Part shown: piece by piece, positions 16,500 to 24,457 of the stretch
How positions within the stretch are numbered: position 1 is the stretch's first letter
How the letters are laid out: every line of letters starts with the position of its first letter
Assembly (NCBI GenBank): GCA_017471175.1
Contig: JAFUVS010000015.1
Coordinates: 62,001 to 126,000, forward strand
Source of the DNA: Paludibacteraceae bacterium
Lineage (GTDB): Bacteria; Bacteroidota; Bacteroidia; Bacteroidales; Paludibacteraceae
Direction: 5' to 3'
Length of the DNA stretch: 64,000 nucleotides
Made by a program: the position numbers and the translations under genes
The notes under the pieces: generated by a model
Told to the model about the DNA's origin: nothing
The model's input: only the letters and a program-made list of their open reading frames with translations
Database searches by the model: none

Positions 16500-17567
16500 A
16501 TGGATACACGACTCCAATTAGCACTCCGGTTAGAACGGTGGCGTCGTCATAACCTTCAACAAATCCACCCTCTTCGCCAACTCTTTTGGGAGTCCACGTT
16601 GCGCTGCAATGTGCATTGTCTGCATTGCGGCAGCGACTGTACATCATCGCTTCAGACACCGGATATGCCCGCCGAGGACTTTCTGAAAGTGATTGACACA
16701 GAGATAACTCCCCATGTCAACCCAAACAAAGTGCTGATTATCATATCCGGCGGTGAGCCGCTGATGCGCAAAGACTTGTCGGAAATAGGCAGAGCACTTC
16801 AACAGCGGGGCTACCCGTGGGGTATGGTGACGAACGGGTTGGCAATGACAGCCGAACGCTACCGCGAATTGCGCAAAAACGGATTGCTTACGATGACGGT
16901 GTCGCTTGACGGGCTGAAAGATGACCATGTGTGGCTTCGCCAACACCCGTTGGCATTCGAGGGAGCTTGCCGGGCAATCCGATTATGCGTAGCGGACAAG
17001 GCGATGACCTGGGATGTGGTTACCTGTGTCAATCAGCGCACCATAGACCACCTGCCGGAGATACGCGACTTCCTATGGGATATGGGCGTGCGCGACTGGC
17101 GCATCTTCGGCATAGACCCAATGGGCAGAGCCGCAAGCAATCCTGAACTGCTGCTGACCGATGAACAATTCCGCAAGTTGTTAGACTTTATCGTAGCAGA
17201 GCGTGAAGCCGGTCGGCACGTATCGTATTCGTGCGAAGGGTATTTGGGAACGTATGAGGGGCATGTGCGCGACCATCTGTACCAATGTTCCGCCGGCATC
17301 AGTACAGCATCGATTCTGATTGACGGTTCGATTTCCGCCTGCACCAGCATTCGCGGCAAATACTATCAAGGCAATATCTACAAGGACTCATTCTGGCAGG
17401 TATGGGAAAACGAGTTCAAACCGTACCGCGACCGCACGTGGATGAAAAAGAGCGAACCGTGCAAGGACTGCAAAGCCTTTGCGTTCTGCGAAGGCAACGG
17501 AATGCACCTTCGACGCGAGGACGGCAGTCTGATGCTCTGCCATTTAGACCGAATCGGTCAGAGATAA
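16500..17567 (+). CDS. Radical SAM/SPASM enzyme of the rSAM/lipoprotein system
   Basis: 355 residues from ATG 16500 (a GTG at 16497 is also in frame). The radical SAM cluster Cys36-Cys40-Cys43 lies in 'STLRCNVHCLHCGSDC'. 'IISGGEPLMRKDL' is the SAM-binding GGE region. The C-terminal SPASM-type cysteines include 'YQCSAGISTASILIDGSISAC' and 'CKDCKAFAFCEGN'. SPASM enzymes usually modify peptides, which fits action on the adjacent lipoprotein. The pair is tightly spaced and sits inside the umuD-umuC region, so it might share SOS-type expression (inference). Confidence 0.88.
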   Translation: MDTRLQLALRLERWRRHNLQQIHPLRQLFWESTLRCNVHCLHCGSDCTSSLQTPDMPAEDFLKVIDTEITPHVNPNKVLIIISGGEPLMRKDLSEIGRALQQRGYPWGMVTNGLAMTAERYRELRKNGLLTMTVSLDGLKDDHVWLRQHPLAFEGACRAIRLCVADKAMTWDVVTCVNQRTIDHLPEIRDFLWDMGVRDWRIFGIDPMGRAASNPELLLTDEQFRKLLDFIVAEREAGRHVSYSCEGYLGTYEGHVRDHLYQCSAGISTASILIDGSISACTSIRGKYYQGNIYKDSFWQVWENEFKPYRDRTWMKKSEPCKDCKAFAFCEGNGMHLRREDGSLMLCHLDRIGQR

Positions 17568-17590
17568 CTGTTTTTTTGATTGGAAATCAG

Positions 17591-18862
17591 ATGTACGGAT
17601 TAGCCGACTGCAATAATTTCTTCGTGAGTTGTGAGCGCGTATTTCGTCCCGACTTGTGGAACAAGCCCGTGGTCGTGCTGTCCGGCAATGACGGCTGCGT
17701 GGTGAGTCGGTCGAACGAAGCGAAAGCATTGGGCATCAAAATGGGCGTTCCGCTCTATCAGATTCGCGACTTGGTGGAACAATACGGAATCACGTGCTTC
17801 AGTTCAAATTTTTCGCTATACGGCGACTTGTCTTCGCGTGTGATGTCCATTCTGCGCAAGCATACCAATCGATTTGAGCAATACTCTATTGATGAGGGAT
17901 TTATCAACCTTGACCACGTGCCTGCCAACGAACAGAAAAAGTACTGCGAACAGATTGTCAAAGATATATATCAAGGGGTCGGTATCCCGATTTCAATGGG
18001 GATTGCGCCATCGAAAACGCTCGCTAAGGTGGCGAGTAAATACGCAAAAAAGTACAAAGGGTATCACGGAGCGTGCATCATAGACGACACGGACAAACGC
18101 CGTAAAGCATTGGCAGACTTTGAGATAGGCGATGTATGGGGAATCGGAAGAAAGGCGAAGGCTAAACTGATAGGTGCCGGCATAACAACAGCCTTGCAGT
18201 TTGCGGATTGCAGAGAGGATTTTGCTCGGAATTTGCTTCATAAGACCGGGTTGATGACTTGGCGCGAGTTGAACGGCGAAGACTGTATTGACACGCGTGA
18301 GATTGCTGCTAAACAATCCATTACCCGTTCGCGCACATTTGCAACAGCCATTAGCGACTTGTCCGTATTGGAACAACAGTTGAGCGACTTCTGCGAGGCG
18401 TGTGCCCGCCAGCTTCGTTTGCAACATTCTGTATGTCAGCGGATAATCGTATATGCTATCACTTCGCGTTTCCGAACGGATATAGAGCCGCATCAGTTGG
18501 CGGAAGAGGTCATTCTGCCCGTTGCAACCTCCAATACGGCGGAATTACTGCAATATGCTTTGGGCGCACTACGAAAGAATTTTCGCCCCCATACACTCTA
18601 CAAGCGAGCAGGTATCATACTGACACACATCGCGCCGCAACATACTGCTCTGCAAGACCTTTTTGACGAACGCAACCGCGAGAAAGACAGCCGATTACAA
18701 ACAGCATTAGATAAGATGCACGACAAATTCGGGAAACGCGCCATCGTATTCGGGACGCAAAGCACAGCTGCTTCGGCGAACAATCAACAAGTTTATAAGG
18801 TGGAAAACAGAAGTCCGCTTTACACGACTGACATCAATCAGTTGCTGCAAATACGGGTATAA
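17591..18862 (+). CDS. umuC: UmuC-type Y-family DNA polymerase
   Basis: 423 residues from ATG 17591, matching family length; an in-frame reading from 17402 would overlap the rSAM gene and adds unrelated sequence. 'MYGLADCNNFFVSCERVFRPDLW' contains the first catalytic Asp; 'YSIDEGFINL' has the SIDE catalytic pair. The helix-hairpin 'VWGIGRKAKAKLIGAGI', little finger and C-terminal UmuC extension are present. With UmuD' it forms error-prone polymerase V. It starts 23 nt after the rSAM gene. The 3' end overlaps the convergent glycosyltransferase gene by 25 nt. Confidence 0.95.
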   Translation: MYGLADCNNFFVSCERVFRPDLWNKPVVVLSGNDGCVVSRSNEAKALGIKMGVPLYQIRDLVEQYGITCFSSNFSLYGDLSSRVMSILRKHTNRFEQYSIDEGFINLDHVPANEQKKYCEQIVKDIYQGVGIPISMGIAPSKTLAKVASKYAKKYKGYHGACIIDDTDKRRKALADFEIGDVWGIGRKAKAKLIGAGITTALQFADCREDFARNLLHKTGLMTWRELNGEDCIDTREIAAKQSITRSRTFATAISDLSVLEQQLSDFCEACARQLRLQHSVCQRIIVYAITSRFRTDIEPHQLAEEVILPVATSNTAELLQYALGALRKNFRPHTLYKRAGIILTHIAPQHTALQDLFDERNREKDSRLQTALDKMHDKFGKRAIVFGTQSTAASANNQQVYKVENRSPLYTTDINQLLQIRV

Positions 18863-20013
18863 AGGTCCATTAACTGCTTGGTTACATTCTGCTTGCTTGC
18901 GATGGCAATTACGTGACTGCGAATGGCATCAGGGGCATAAAGATGACAGGTGTCAGCCATTCGGTTGAGTGCTTCAGCGAGCGCGAAAGAATCTTCCACA
19001 GGAAAGCGGATACCGCAAGAGTCGGGCATCTCGTATTCGGGTACGACATCCGATGCCACAACAGGTTTCCCCATAGCCATCGCCTCAAGTACAGCCACCG
19101 GTTCAGCCTCTACTCTACTGCTAATAACAAAAGCGTCAGCACGTAGCAAGCGGTCGCGCACGCCTTCGCGATTGAGTTCGCCGGTAAAGGAAACGGCATC
19201 TTTGTGGCGGCTGGAAGCCCAAATGGCTTGAAAATCGGTTGAATTGAAGTTCTCCCCGACTATTGTTAGATGAACATCTTGCCGCTTATCGCACAGTCTG
19301 TCCCAAGCGGGTAGAAGGATGTCGTATCCTTTCTCGTGGTAAAAGCCGTTGACGCTTACAAAGTGTATGTTCGGTGATTTATCGGTCGTTTCTGTAGCGG
19401 GTGTGAAGAAATCGGTATCCACTATGTTGCTGATAACGCGAATGGGAACATCGCTGTCGCAATAAGATTGGATTTTCGCTATCTGTTGGTCGGAAACGGG
19501 AATGATACAGTCCGCCGAAGAGAATCCTATACGGAAGAACGAGTCAAATTCGGGTCGGAAGAAAGCGCGCGAATATTGAGAACGGCATCCGAACATTCCC
19601 CGATGCTCTGTTACAACATAAGGCACTCCATATTTGCGCTTTATGAGTGCTGCAGCGTATGCTGCCCACGTGGCACTATGGGCGTGAATAAGGTCAGGAT
19701 GACCCAATCGCCGAACATACTCATCGTACATCTGTACTGTTCGACGAGCCCAAAGACGGATATTGAGAACAGTTGCTTTGGGCATGGAACGTGTGTAACA
19801 ACGCATTATCGGCAGACCGTCCTCTTCTGTAAAGAAAGGCAAGATAGGATAAGTGCGCAAATCAAGTGCCTTCCATTTGTACTTATGCCATCCGAGGGTA
19901 ACGTTAGCAAGAATGGAGACATTGACTCCATTTTCGCGAAGTGCAAGTGCCTGATGACGAACGAACTGTCCCCCTTCGGGCAGATACCAAGCCGGAAGAA
20001 GTAAGACGTTCAT
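18838..20013 (-). CDS. Glycosyltransferase family 4 protein
   Basis: 391 residues from ATG 20013, overlapping the previous gene's stop by 4 nt (ATGA). GT-B fold: N-terminal acceptor domain 'LLLPAWYLPEGGQFVRHQALAL', then the donor domain with 'FVSVNGFYHEKGYDILLPAWDRL' and the EX7E signature in 'EAEPVAVLEAMAMGKPVVASD'. It probably transfers a sugar from a nucleotide donor to a surface glycan. Cotranscribed with two FemAB/GNAT-like genes, suggesting one glycan- or lipid-modifying unit. The 3' end overlaps umuC in the opposite orientation. Confidence 0.9.
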   Translation of the reverse strand: MNVLLLPAWYLPEGGQFVRHQALALRENGVNVSILANVTLGWHKYKWKALDLRTYPILPFFTEEDGLPIMRCYTRSMPKATVLNIRLWARRTVQMYDEYVRRLGHPDLIHAHSATWAAYAAALIKRKYGVPYVVTEHRGMFGCRSQYSRAFFRPEFDSFFRIGFSSADCIIPVSDQQIAKIQSYCDSDVPIRVISNIVDTDFFTPATETTDKSPNIHFVSVNGFYHEKGYDILLPAWDRLCDKRQDVHLTIVGENFNSTDFQAIWASSRHKDAVSFTGELNREGVRDRLLRADAFVISSRVEAEPVAVLEAMAMGKPVVASDVVPEYEMPDSCGIRFPVEDSFALAEALNRMADTCHLYAPDAIRSHVIAIASKQNVTKQLMDLYTRICSN

Positions 20014-20969
20014 ACTTGTACACGTTTCCAATAGTATTTATTAGCGAGATAGAGTGCGAACGGAATAATTTTGGATTTAGCGTATAGCCATTCGCCGTTG
20101 TAAGACAGCGCATTACCGTCTATCCCGTTCTTGAAGAGGAAAAGGTTGTTCTTGGTGTGATTAGAGGGAGATAAACGTCCTACATCGAATCGTTTTATCC
20201 CTTCGGATGCAAGATAATCCATATACCCTTTGTAGAGCCAATAGGAAGCGGATAAACGGCGACCTTCCACAGAAGTGAACGAATAAAGAAAACGAGCATA
20301 ATCGCATCTGGAGAAGACGATACCTCCGGCAAGATGATGTCCTTCCGCATCATTCACCCAAGCCAGACGGAAATAGGGATGAGAAAGAAGTGAATGGAGT
20401 TGGCTGCGGTTGATGCCATCGCTAAATCCCTTTCGCTGCTCCATGGCATTGTGAAAGGAGATATAATCAGAAAGATCTGATTCAGCGGGTTCGCTAACAG
20501 ATAGAAAAGAAAGATGATTATCATCTGCTTTCTTCAAGTTGCGCTGCCAACTCTTATCGAAATGATAGGGACAGTCTAACGGTATTTCTTTGCTCAACGA
20601 GGTAGAGAACATACCAACGGGACGCAGGAAACCTGCCTGACGTATGCCTATCTCATATAAGGGTGAATAGACGGAATCGGAATTGAGGTAGATGATGTCC
20701 ACATCCGTATGAGCCACGTAATCAAAAAAATCGAAGACCTGTTTATCGTTGACAGGCAATGCGCGGAAACATTCGCCGGTAATAGAAAGCATACGCCTAC
20801 CCCACTTGCGGCTAATCCACCCGATGCAAGCTATATTCTCGCTCATAAAGCACAACGTGTCAGCCGATTGTAAGAAAGCATCAACCCATCCTTCCGTTTG
20901 GGTATGGGACAGCCATTGCCAATCAGCTGTGGAAGCAAAGAACGTATGGAGGTCAACCTGTTGTACCAT
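20010..20969 (-). CDS. FemAB/GNAT-like acyl- or aminoacyl-transferase (second of a pair)
   Basis: 319 residues. GNAT-fold C-terminal half: 'FRLAWVNDAEGHHLAGGIVFSRCDYARFLYSFTSVEGRRLSASYWLYKGYMDYLASEGIKRFDVG', the FemAB/BioF2 type. 'KSWQRNLKKADDN' resembles the 'RN.KRSLKKA' helix of this group. The start codon abuts the preceding gene's stop codon with no gap. The adjacent 20970-21953 gene is of the same fold but quite divergent. Such proteins attach amino acids or acyl groups to glycans or peptides; the substrate here is unknown. Confidence 0.75.
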   Translation of the reverse strand: MVQQVDLHTFFASTADWQWLSHTQTEGWVDAFLQSADTLCFMSENIACIGWISRKWGRRMLSITGECFRALPVNDKQVFDFFDYVAHTDVDIIYLNSDSVYSPLYEIGIRQAGFLRPVGMFSTSLSKEIPLDCPYHFDKSWQRNLKKADDNHLSFLSVSEPAESDLSDYISFHNAMEQRKGFSDGINRSQLHSLLSHPYFRLAWVNDAEGHHLAGGIVFSRCDYARFLYSFTSVEGRRLSASYWLYKGYMDYLASEGIKRFDVGRLSPSNHTKNNLFLFKNGIDGNALSYNGEWLYAKSKIIPFALYLANKYYWKRVQV

Positions 20970-21953
20970 TTATCGTTTGCGGAACGTGAAGATTCGATAG
21001 AGCCAATAAGGAATGGCAAACCACCTACGATAGAATTTCTCGACGCTGTAATAGGTGGCAGGAGTAGCGCCGAATTGCTTAAAATGCTTGGCTACCCCTG
21101 CTATCATACTGCCCTCGAAATCAAACACTACGCCTTTCTCGCGTGCAAATTTGATACATTCGAGTACGAGCAGAGCCATAGCCCCGCTATCTTCGTGTGC
21201 GTGGTCTTGCGCGGCAATGAGGTAATAGAGCGTGCGATTGTCCCAGACAACAAACGCTTCGGCGTAAAGCGCACCGTCGGCATTGTGAATACTGATTATT
21301 TCGCATCGGTTCAGCCGTCTTGCTTTGCGCTCCAAGACGAGGAAGAACTCGCGTGAATAACTGATAGTCTTATGTTTGTCAGCCAGCACATCGCGGTGGA
21401 ACCGATAGAAATCTTCGGCATTGACTTTTCCGCGCTCAGCGTGCAAAGAGAGTGCTTTTTGCAGTTGGCGTTTCTTGTTTCGCGAAAAGCCGTTGATAAC
21501 CTTATCCAAGTCGGAGAGGTCCTCAAGGCGATAGGTAACGCGTTCTTTGACACGCATTCCCTTGTCTTTCAGCACAGCGGGACATGGATTGCCGATGGCA
21601 AAGTGCTGATAGTAATAGTGGAGATTGAAGTTTTGGAGTTGCTTCAACAGGTCTTCACAGATAGTTTGCAGCGTTTCCTGATCCCACGTTGAGCCGTCTT
21701 CGTTGAGCAATAAACTGTCGAGCCATATACCGCCGACCGGAGTTTCCTGAGGCATCACGATAAAGTGCATCCAATAGCGTTTGCCCGTCAGATAGGGCAA
21801 TGCTGCAAGTATTCGTTCGGTGCGGGGCTGCTCCACTAAAAGCACATCCCATCCCTTGCCGGCACAAACGGCATCCAGCCACCACGGTTGAAAGAAAAGC
21901 GGCATAGCGGGCTGCTTTTCGCACCATTCGGCATATCTTTCCTTGTTGCTCAT
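20970..21953 (-). CDS. FemAB/GNAT-like acyl- or aminoacyl-transferase (first of a pair)
   Basis: 327 residues. 'FFQPWWLDAVCAGKGWDVLLVEQP' is the typical N-terminal opening of Bacteroidota BioF2-like acetyltransferases. 'GFSRNKKRQLQKALSLHAERG' is the basic helix of FemAB-like proteins. The second GNAT half reads 'DGALYAEAFVVWDNRTLYYLIAAQD...SGAMALLVLECIKFAREKGVVFDFEGSM'. It is followed without a gap by its paralogue and then the GT4 gene. The spacer to rlmB is a five-copy ATTACTG repeat. Confidence 0.78.
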   Translation of the reverse strand: MSNKERYAEWCEKQPAMPLFFQPWWLDAVCAGKGWDVLLVEQPRTERILAALPYLTGKRYWMHFIVMPQETPVGGIWLDSLLLNEDGSTWDQETLQTICEDLLKQLQNFNLHYYYQHFAIGNPCPAVLKDKGMRVKERVTYRLEDLSDLDKVINGFSRNKKRQLQKALSLHAERGKVNAEDFYRFHRDVLADKHKTISYSREFFLVLERKARRLNRCEIISIHNADGALYAEAFVVWDNRTLYYLIAAQDHAHEDSGAMALLVLECIKFAREKGVVFDFEGSMIAGVAKHFKQFGATPATYYSVEKFYRRWFAIPYWLYRIFTFRKR

Positions 21954-21962
21954 ATCGGCACT

Positions 21963-21997
21963 ATTACTGATTACTGATTACTGATTACTGATTACTG
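21963..21997. repeat. Five tandem copies of ATTACTG
   Basis: Perfect 7-nt tandem array. On the minus strand it encodes the last residues of RlmB (...AISNQ) and its stop codon, so the array has set the C-terminus of that protein, and it fills the gap to the next gene. Confidence 0.95.
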
Positions 21998-22782
21998 ATT
22001 GCCCGTTGTCTGACGGCTTCGTAGAGCATCACACCCGCCGCCACGGAGACGTTCAGGCTCTCAATTGTTCCCTTCATCGGGATGCGTACCTGCTCGGTAG
22101 CGAGGCGCAGATTGCCCTCGTAGATACCTTTCTCTTCGTTGCCCATCAGGATAGCGAGCGGCAGGGTCATATCGGCTTGGGTGTAGTTCTTTGACGCATG
22201 TTCAGTGGCGGCTACTATACTGAGTCCGCTGTCGCGTATCAGTTGCAGCGCATTCTGCATATTATCCACTTTGCATATCGGTAGCGTATGGATGGCTCCT
22301 GCGCTTGTCTTGACGGCATCGCCGTTGACAGAAGCCGAGCCTCTGGTGCCGATGACCAGACCGTGTACGCCTGCGCAAGAGCAAGTGCGCGCTATAGCAC
22401 CGAAATTGCGCATATCGGTTACGTTATCCAACACTACGAGGAATGGTGTTTCGCCTTTGTCGTAAGCAGCTTGGATAATATCTTCCACGCGGTAGAACTC
22501 CACGGGCGAAAGGAAAGCAATGACCCCTTGGTGGTTACGGTCGGTAAACTGATTGAGTTTTTCCACCGGCACGCGCTGGACGGCTGTCTGCCCTGTTTCT
22601 CCCATTTGTGAGAGTTTGTCAAGCAGTTGCTTCCCTAATGAAGACGACATATCGCGCCGTACAAGAATCTTGTCAAAAGTCTTACCCGCCTCGATGGCTT
22701 CAAGTACTGCGTGAATGCCAAAGATCATTTCTTTTTCCTTCACGCGTTTGGTTTCGTATGGTCGATCGGAGATGTTGCGCAT
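21985..22782 (-). CDS. rlmB: 23S rRNA (guanosine-2'-O)-methyltransferase, RlmB/TrmH family
   Basis: 265 residues from ATG 22782. Substrate-binding N-domain 'MIFGIHAVLEAIEAGKTFDKILVRRD'. SPOUT knotted domain with motif 1 'LDNVTDMRNFGAIARTC', motif 2 'LPLAILMGNEEKGI' and motif 3 'IPMKGTIESLNVSVAAGVMLYE'. It uses S-adenosylmethionine to methylate the ribose of a 23S rRNA guanosine (G2251 in E. coli numbering). It overlaps nothing in frame but starts 8 nt after the HPr-kinase-like stop codon. The C-terminus is encoded in a tandem repeat. Confidence 0.92.
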   Translation of the reverse strand: MRNISDRPYETKRVKEKEMIFGIHAVLEAIEAGKTFDKILVRRDMSSSLGKQLLDKLSQMGETGQTAVQRVPVEKLNQFTDRNHQGVIAFLSPVEFYRVEDIIQAAYDKGETPFLVVLDNVTDMRNFGAIARTCSCAGVHGLVIGTRGSASVNGDAVKTSAGAIHTLPICKVDNMQNALQLIRDSGLSIVAATEHASKNYTQADMTLPLAILMGNEEKGIYEGNLRLATEQVRIPMKGTIESLNVSVAAGVMLYEAVRQRAISNQ

Positions 22783-22790
22783 GGCAATAA

Positions 22791-23687
22791 TCAAGCGTTA
22801 TTCACGTTACTAACAGCCTCCCAGCATACTTTCGCGGCATCGGTATCGGGCAGACATTCGAGCGCGAAGAGCGGTGTGGTTTGTATCATCTTGGAAATAG
22901 TCAGATAGAGTGAGTCCATCACTTCGGGAACGACTTTCAACCCGCTGGCGGAGGAGAGCATATAGGCGTAGGCTTCGGGCAGTTTGAGTCGTCTTGCCTC
23001 GTTATGCGGAGCCTGCGAGAGCTTGACGATAGCACCGACTTCGGCACTGAGGTTCTTGTAGCAGGGTGTCTTACCGCTCCACGGCGAGCCATAGACAACC
23101 AAACGCGAATGACCGTCATGTTCATACAAGCGAAGGATGGGATTGTCGTCATTGAGCAGCCACGCATCGTCAAAAGCCTTGAACCACTGCTGTGCGTGAG
23201 TCGATTTACCGGTGCCCGACTTGCCGAGGAAGAGGTAACCTTTGCCTTTTCTGACCGCTACGGCTGCGTGCATCTCAAGGGTAGAGAGGTGTGCGGTAGA
23301 GAATGCGTACAAGAGCATCGCTGCATTGTTAATGGCAAAAGATGCGTACTGCGTATCAATCTCGAGCCATGCCTGTCGGAAGTCGGAGGTGGTCAATAAC
23401 TTACTGCAAACGGGTGCGTCCTTCGACATAGCTACGCAGAAGAGCCATTTTTCTTTGATTCGATAGACCTCAATACGGGGCATTTCCTGCTCCGATATAT
23501 CGGTGAAAACGTGTTCACGAGCCTCTATGTCTAACGGGGTGATACCTATCGAAAGGCTGAATTGCACTTCGTCGGGCGTATTCCAAACGCGGAACGGTTC
23601 GTAATTGGTCAGGGGGGCAAACATCTGCTCCGGTGCTTCGATAGAGAAGACGTGTTCGGCTACTCTATAATACCTGCATTCAGCCAT
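22791..23687 (-). CDS. HPr-kinase-like P-loop protein
   Basis: 298 residues. The Walker A P-loop 'GKSGTGKS' at 155-162 sits inside 'RKGKGYLFLGKSGTGKSTHAQQW', typical of the HprK/P C-terminal kinase fold. 'WLLNDDNPIL' corresponds to the catalytic acidic segment and 'PWSGKTPCYKN' to the phosphate-binding segment. The N-terminal 150 residues are not the HprK sensor domain. It overlaps the PqqD gene by 28 nt. HPr-kinase-like enzymes next to PqqD-type domains occur in RiPP clusters, for example lasso peptide phosphorylation. No HPr or PTS gene is seen here. Confidence 0.82.
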   Translation of the reverse strand: MAECRYYRVAEHVFSIEAPEQMFAPLTNYEPFRVWNTPDEVQFSLSIGITPLDIEAREHVFTDISEQEMPRIEVYRIKEKWLFCVAMSKDAPVCSKLLTTSDFRQAWLEIDTQYASFAINNAAMLLYAFSTAHLSTLEMHAAVAVRKGKGYLFLGKSGTGKSTHAQQWFKAFDDAWLLNDDNPILRLYEHDGHSRLVVYGSPWSGKTPCYKNLSAEVGAIVKLSQAPHNEARRLKLPEAYAYMLSSASGLKVVPEVMDSLYLTISKMIQTTPLFALECLPDTDAAKVCWEAVSNVNNA

Positions 23688-23929
23688 GTTTCAATCGTTT
23701 TTTGTGAATCTTCCAAAGCCTGCTCACGAGTGACTTCATATTCCTCTGTGAGCCATTGAGCCATTTTCTCTGCGTCAAAGTCTTGACCGTCAGCCACTTT
23801 ACCCCAAAGAAAAGCGGCTGTTTCGTTGAGCGTAATCATCTTGTTGAAGTTGATTTGCTCGATGCTTTCCCCTACGAGGATGTATTCATCGCCTAACGGG
23901 CGGAGTTTGAAACCATGTTTTGCTTTCAT
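23660..23929 (-). CDS. PqqD-family peptide-binding protein (RiPP recognition element)
   Basis: 89 residues, the full PqqD length. 'GFKLRPLGDEYILVGESIEQINFNKMITLNETAAFLWGKV' is the three-stranded beta sheet plus 'LNETAAFLW' helix that binds leader peptides in PqqD proteins; 'WLTEEYEVTREQALEDSQKTIETWLNAGII' is the C-terminal helical pair. It sits between an S24/S26 peptidase (21 nt upstream) and an HPr-kinase-like gene (overlapping), as a three-gene cassette. No precursor peptide is recognisable nearby. Confidence 0.9.
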   Translation of the reverse strand: MKAKHGFKLRPLGDEYILVGESIEQINFNKMITLNETAAFLWGKVADGQDFDAEKMAQWLTEEYEVTREQALEDSQKTIETWLNAGIIE

Positions 23930-23950
23930 CGTATGTAAATGTATTGGTTA

Positions 23951-24400
23951 TTAATAGCATTTGAGAATCGTATGCCGATACACTTTGAGCCAGAACCATC
24001 GTTGGGGAAGCAGGAGTTTCCATAGTCTGCCTTTGGTAACGGGTTTGTTTTTTCCCCACGGGGTTGTGATGCGCACGACCGTACCGATTATATCTTTTGA
24101 TGTGCAGTATTCTTCGCCTTGCAGGTTGCCATCACCCATCAGCACAACCCGTTCGCCTTCGATGCGGATGACGCGGTGAAGGACATACGACTGTTGCTCC
24201 TGATGCGGTCTTGACACCCAAGCAAGACACATATCGCCGACTTTGACATCGTCTTTCTTTTTGAGCAACACGGTATCTTTACCTCCCTCAATAAAGGGGC
24301 GCATACTATTCCCCGAAGGGGTGAACAGGATTTCCTTGCCCTCTTTGAGGAGGCTGTCCATTTCAGGAATCAATATGGCGTTGGCTACAAGATGCGGCAT
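23951..24400 (-). CDS. S24/S26-family peptidase (signal-peptidase-like)
   Basis: 149 residues. Ser32 in 'TPSGNSMRPFIEGGKDTVLL' is the nucleophile motif (GxSMxP). His75 in 'SYVLHRVIRI' occupies the general-base position, as in SipW/ER-type signal peptidases. 'VLMGDGNLQGEEYCTSKDIIG' is the GDxN box. There is no clear membrane helix at the N-terminus. It leads the PqqD/HPr-kinase-like cassette and has its own promoter at 24413-24443, leaving a very short leader. A leader- or signal-cleaving role for a modified peptide is an inference. Confidence 0.82.
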   Translation of the reverse strand: MPHLVANAILIPEMDSLLKEGKEILFTPSGNSMRPFIEGGKDTVLLKKKDDVKVGDMCLAWVSRPHQEQQSYVLHRVIRIEGERVVLMGDGNLQGEEYCTSKDIIGTVVRITTPWGKNKPVTKGRLWKLLLPQRWFWLKVYRHTILKCY

Positions 24401-24412
24401 AATCTACGGCGG

Positions 24413-24443
24413 CAAAGGTACTACAAATTATCTATAAAACAAA
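24413..24443 (-). promoter_or_regulatory. Bacteroidota-type promoter of the S24/S26-PqqD-kinase unit
   Basis: On the minus strand TTTG (24443-24440), 19 nt, TACCTTTG (24420-24413). The ATG at 24400 is 13 nt past the box, so the transcript would have a leader of only a few bases. Confidence 0.75.
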
Positions 24444-24457
24444 AGTTTTCGGGCATT

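Noticed and set aside
21963-21997. CRISPR-like repeat array
   Set aside because: Units are 7 nt and directly adjacent, with no spacers and no cas genes nearby.
22791-23687. True HPr kinase/phosphorylase of carbon catabolite control
   Set aside because: The N-terminal domain is different, no HPr or PTS genes are near, and it overlaps a PqqD gene.
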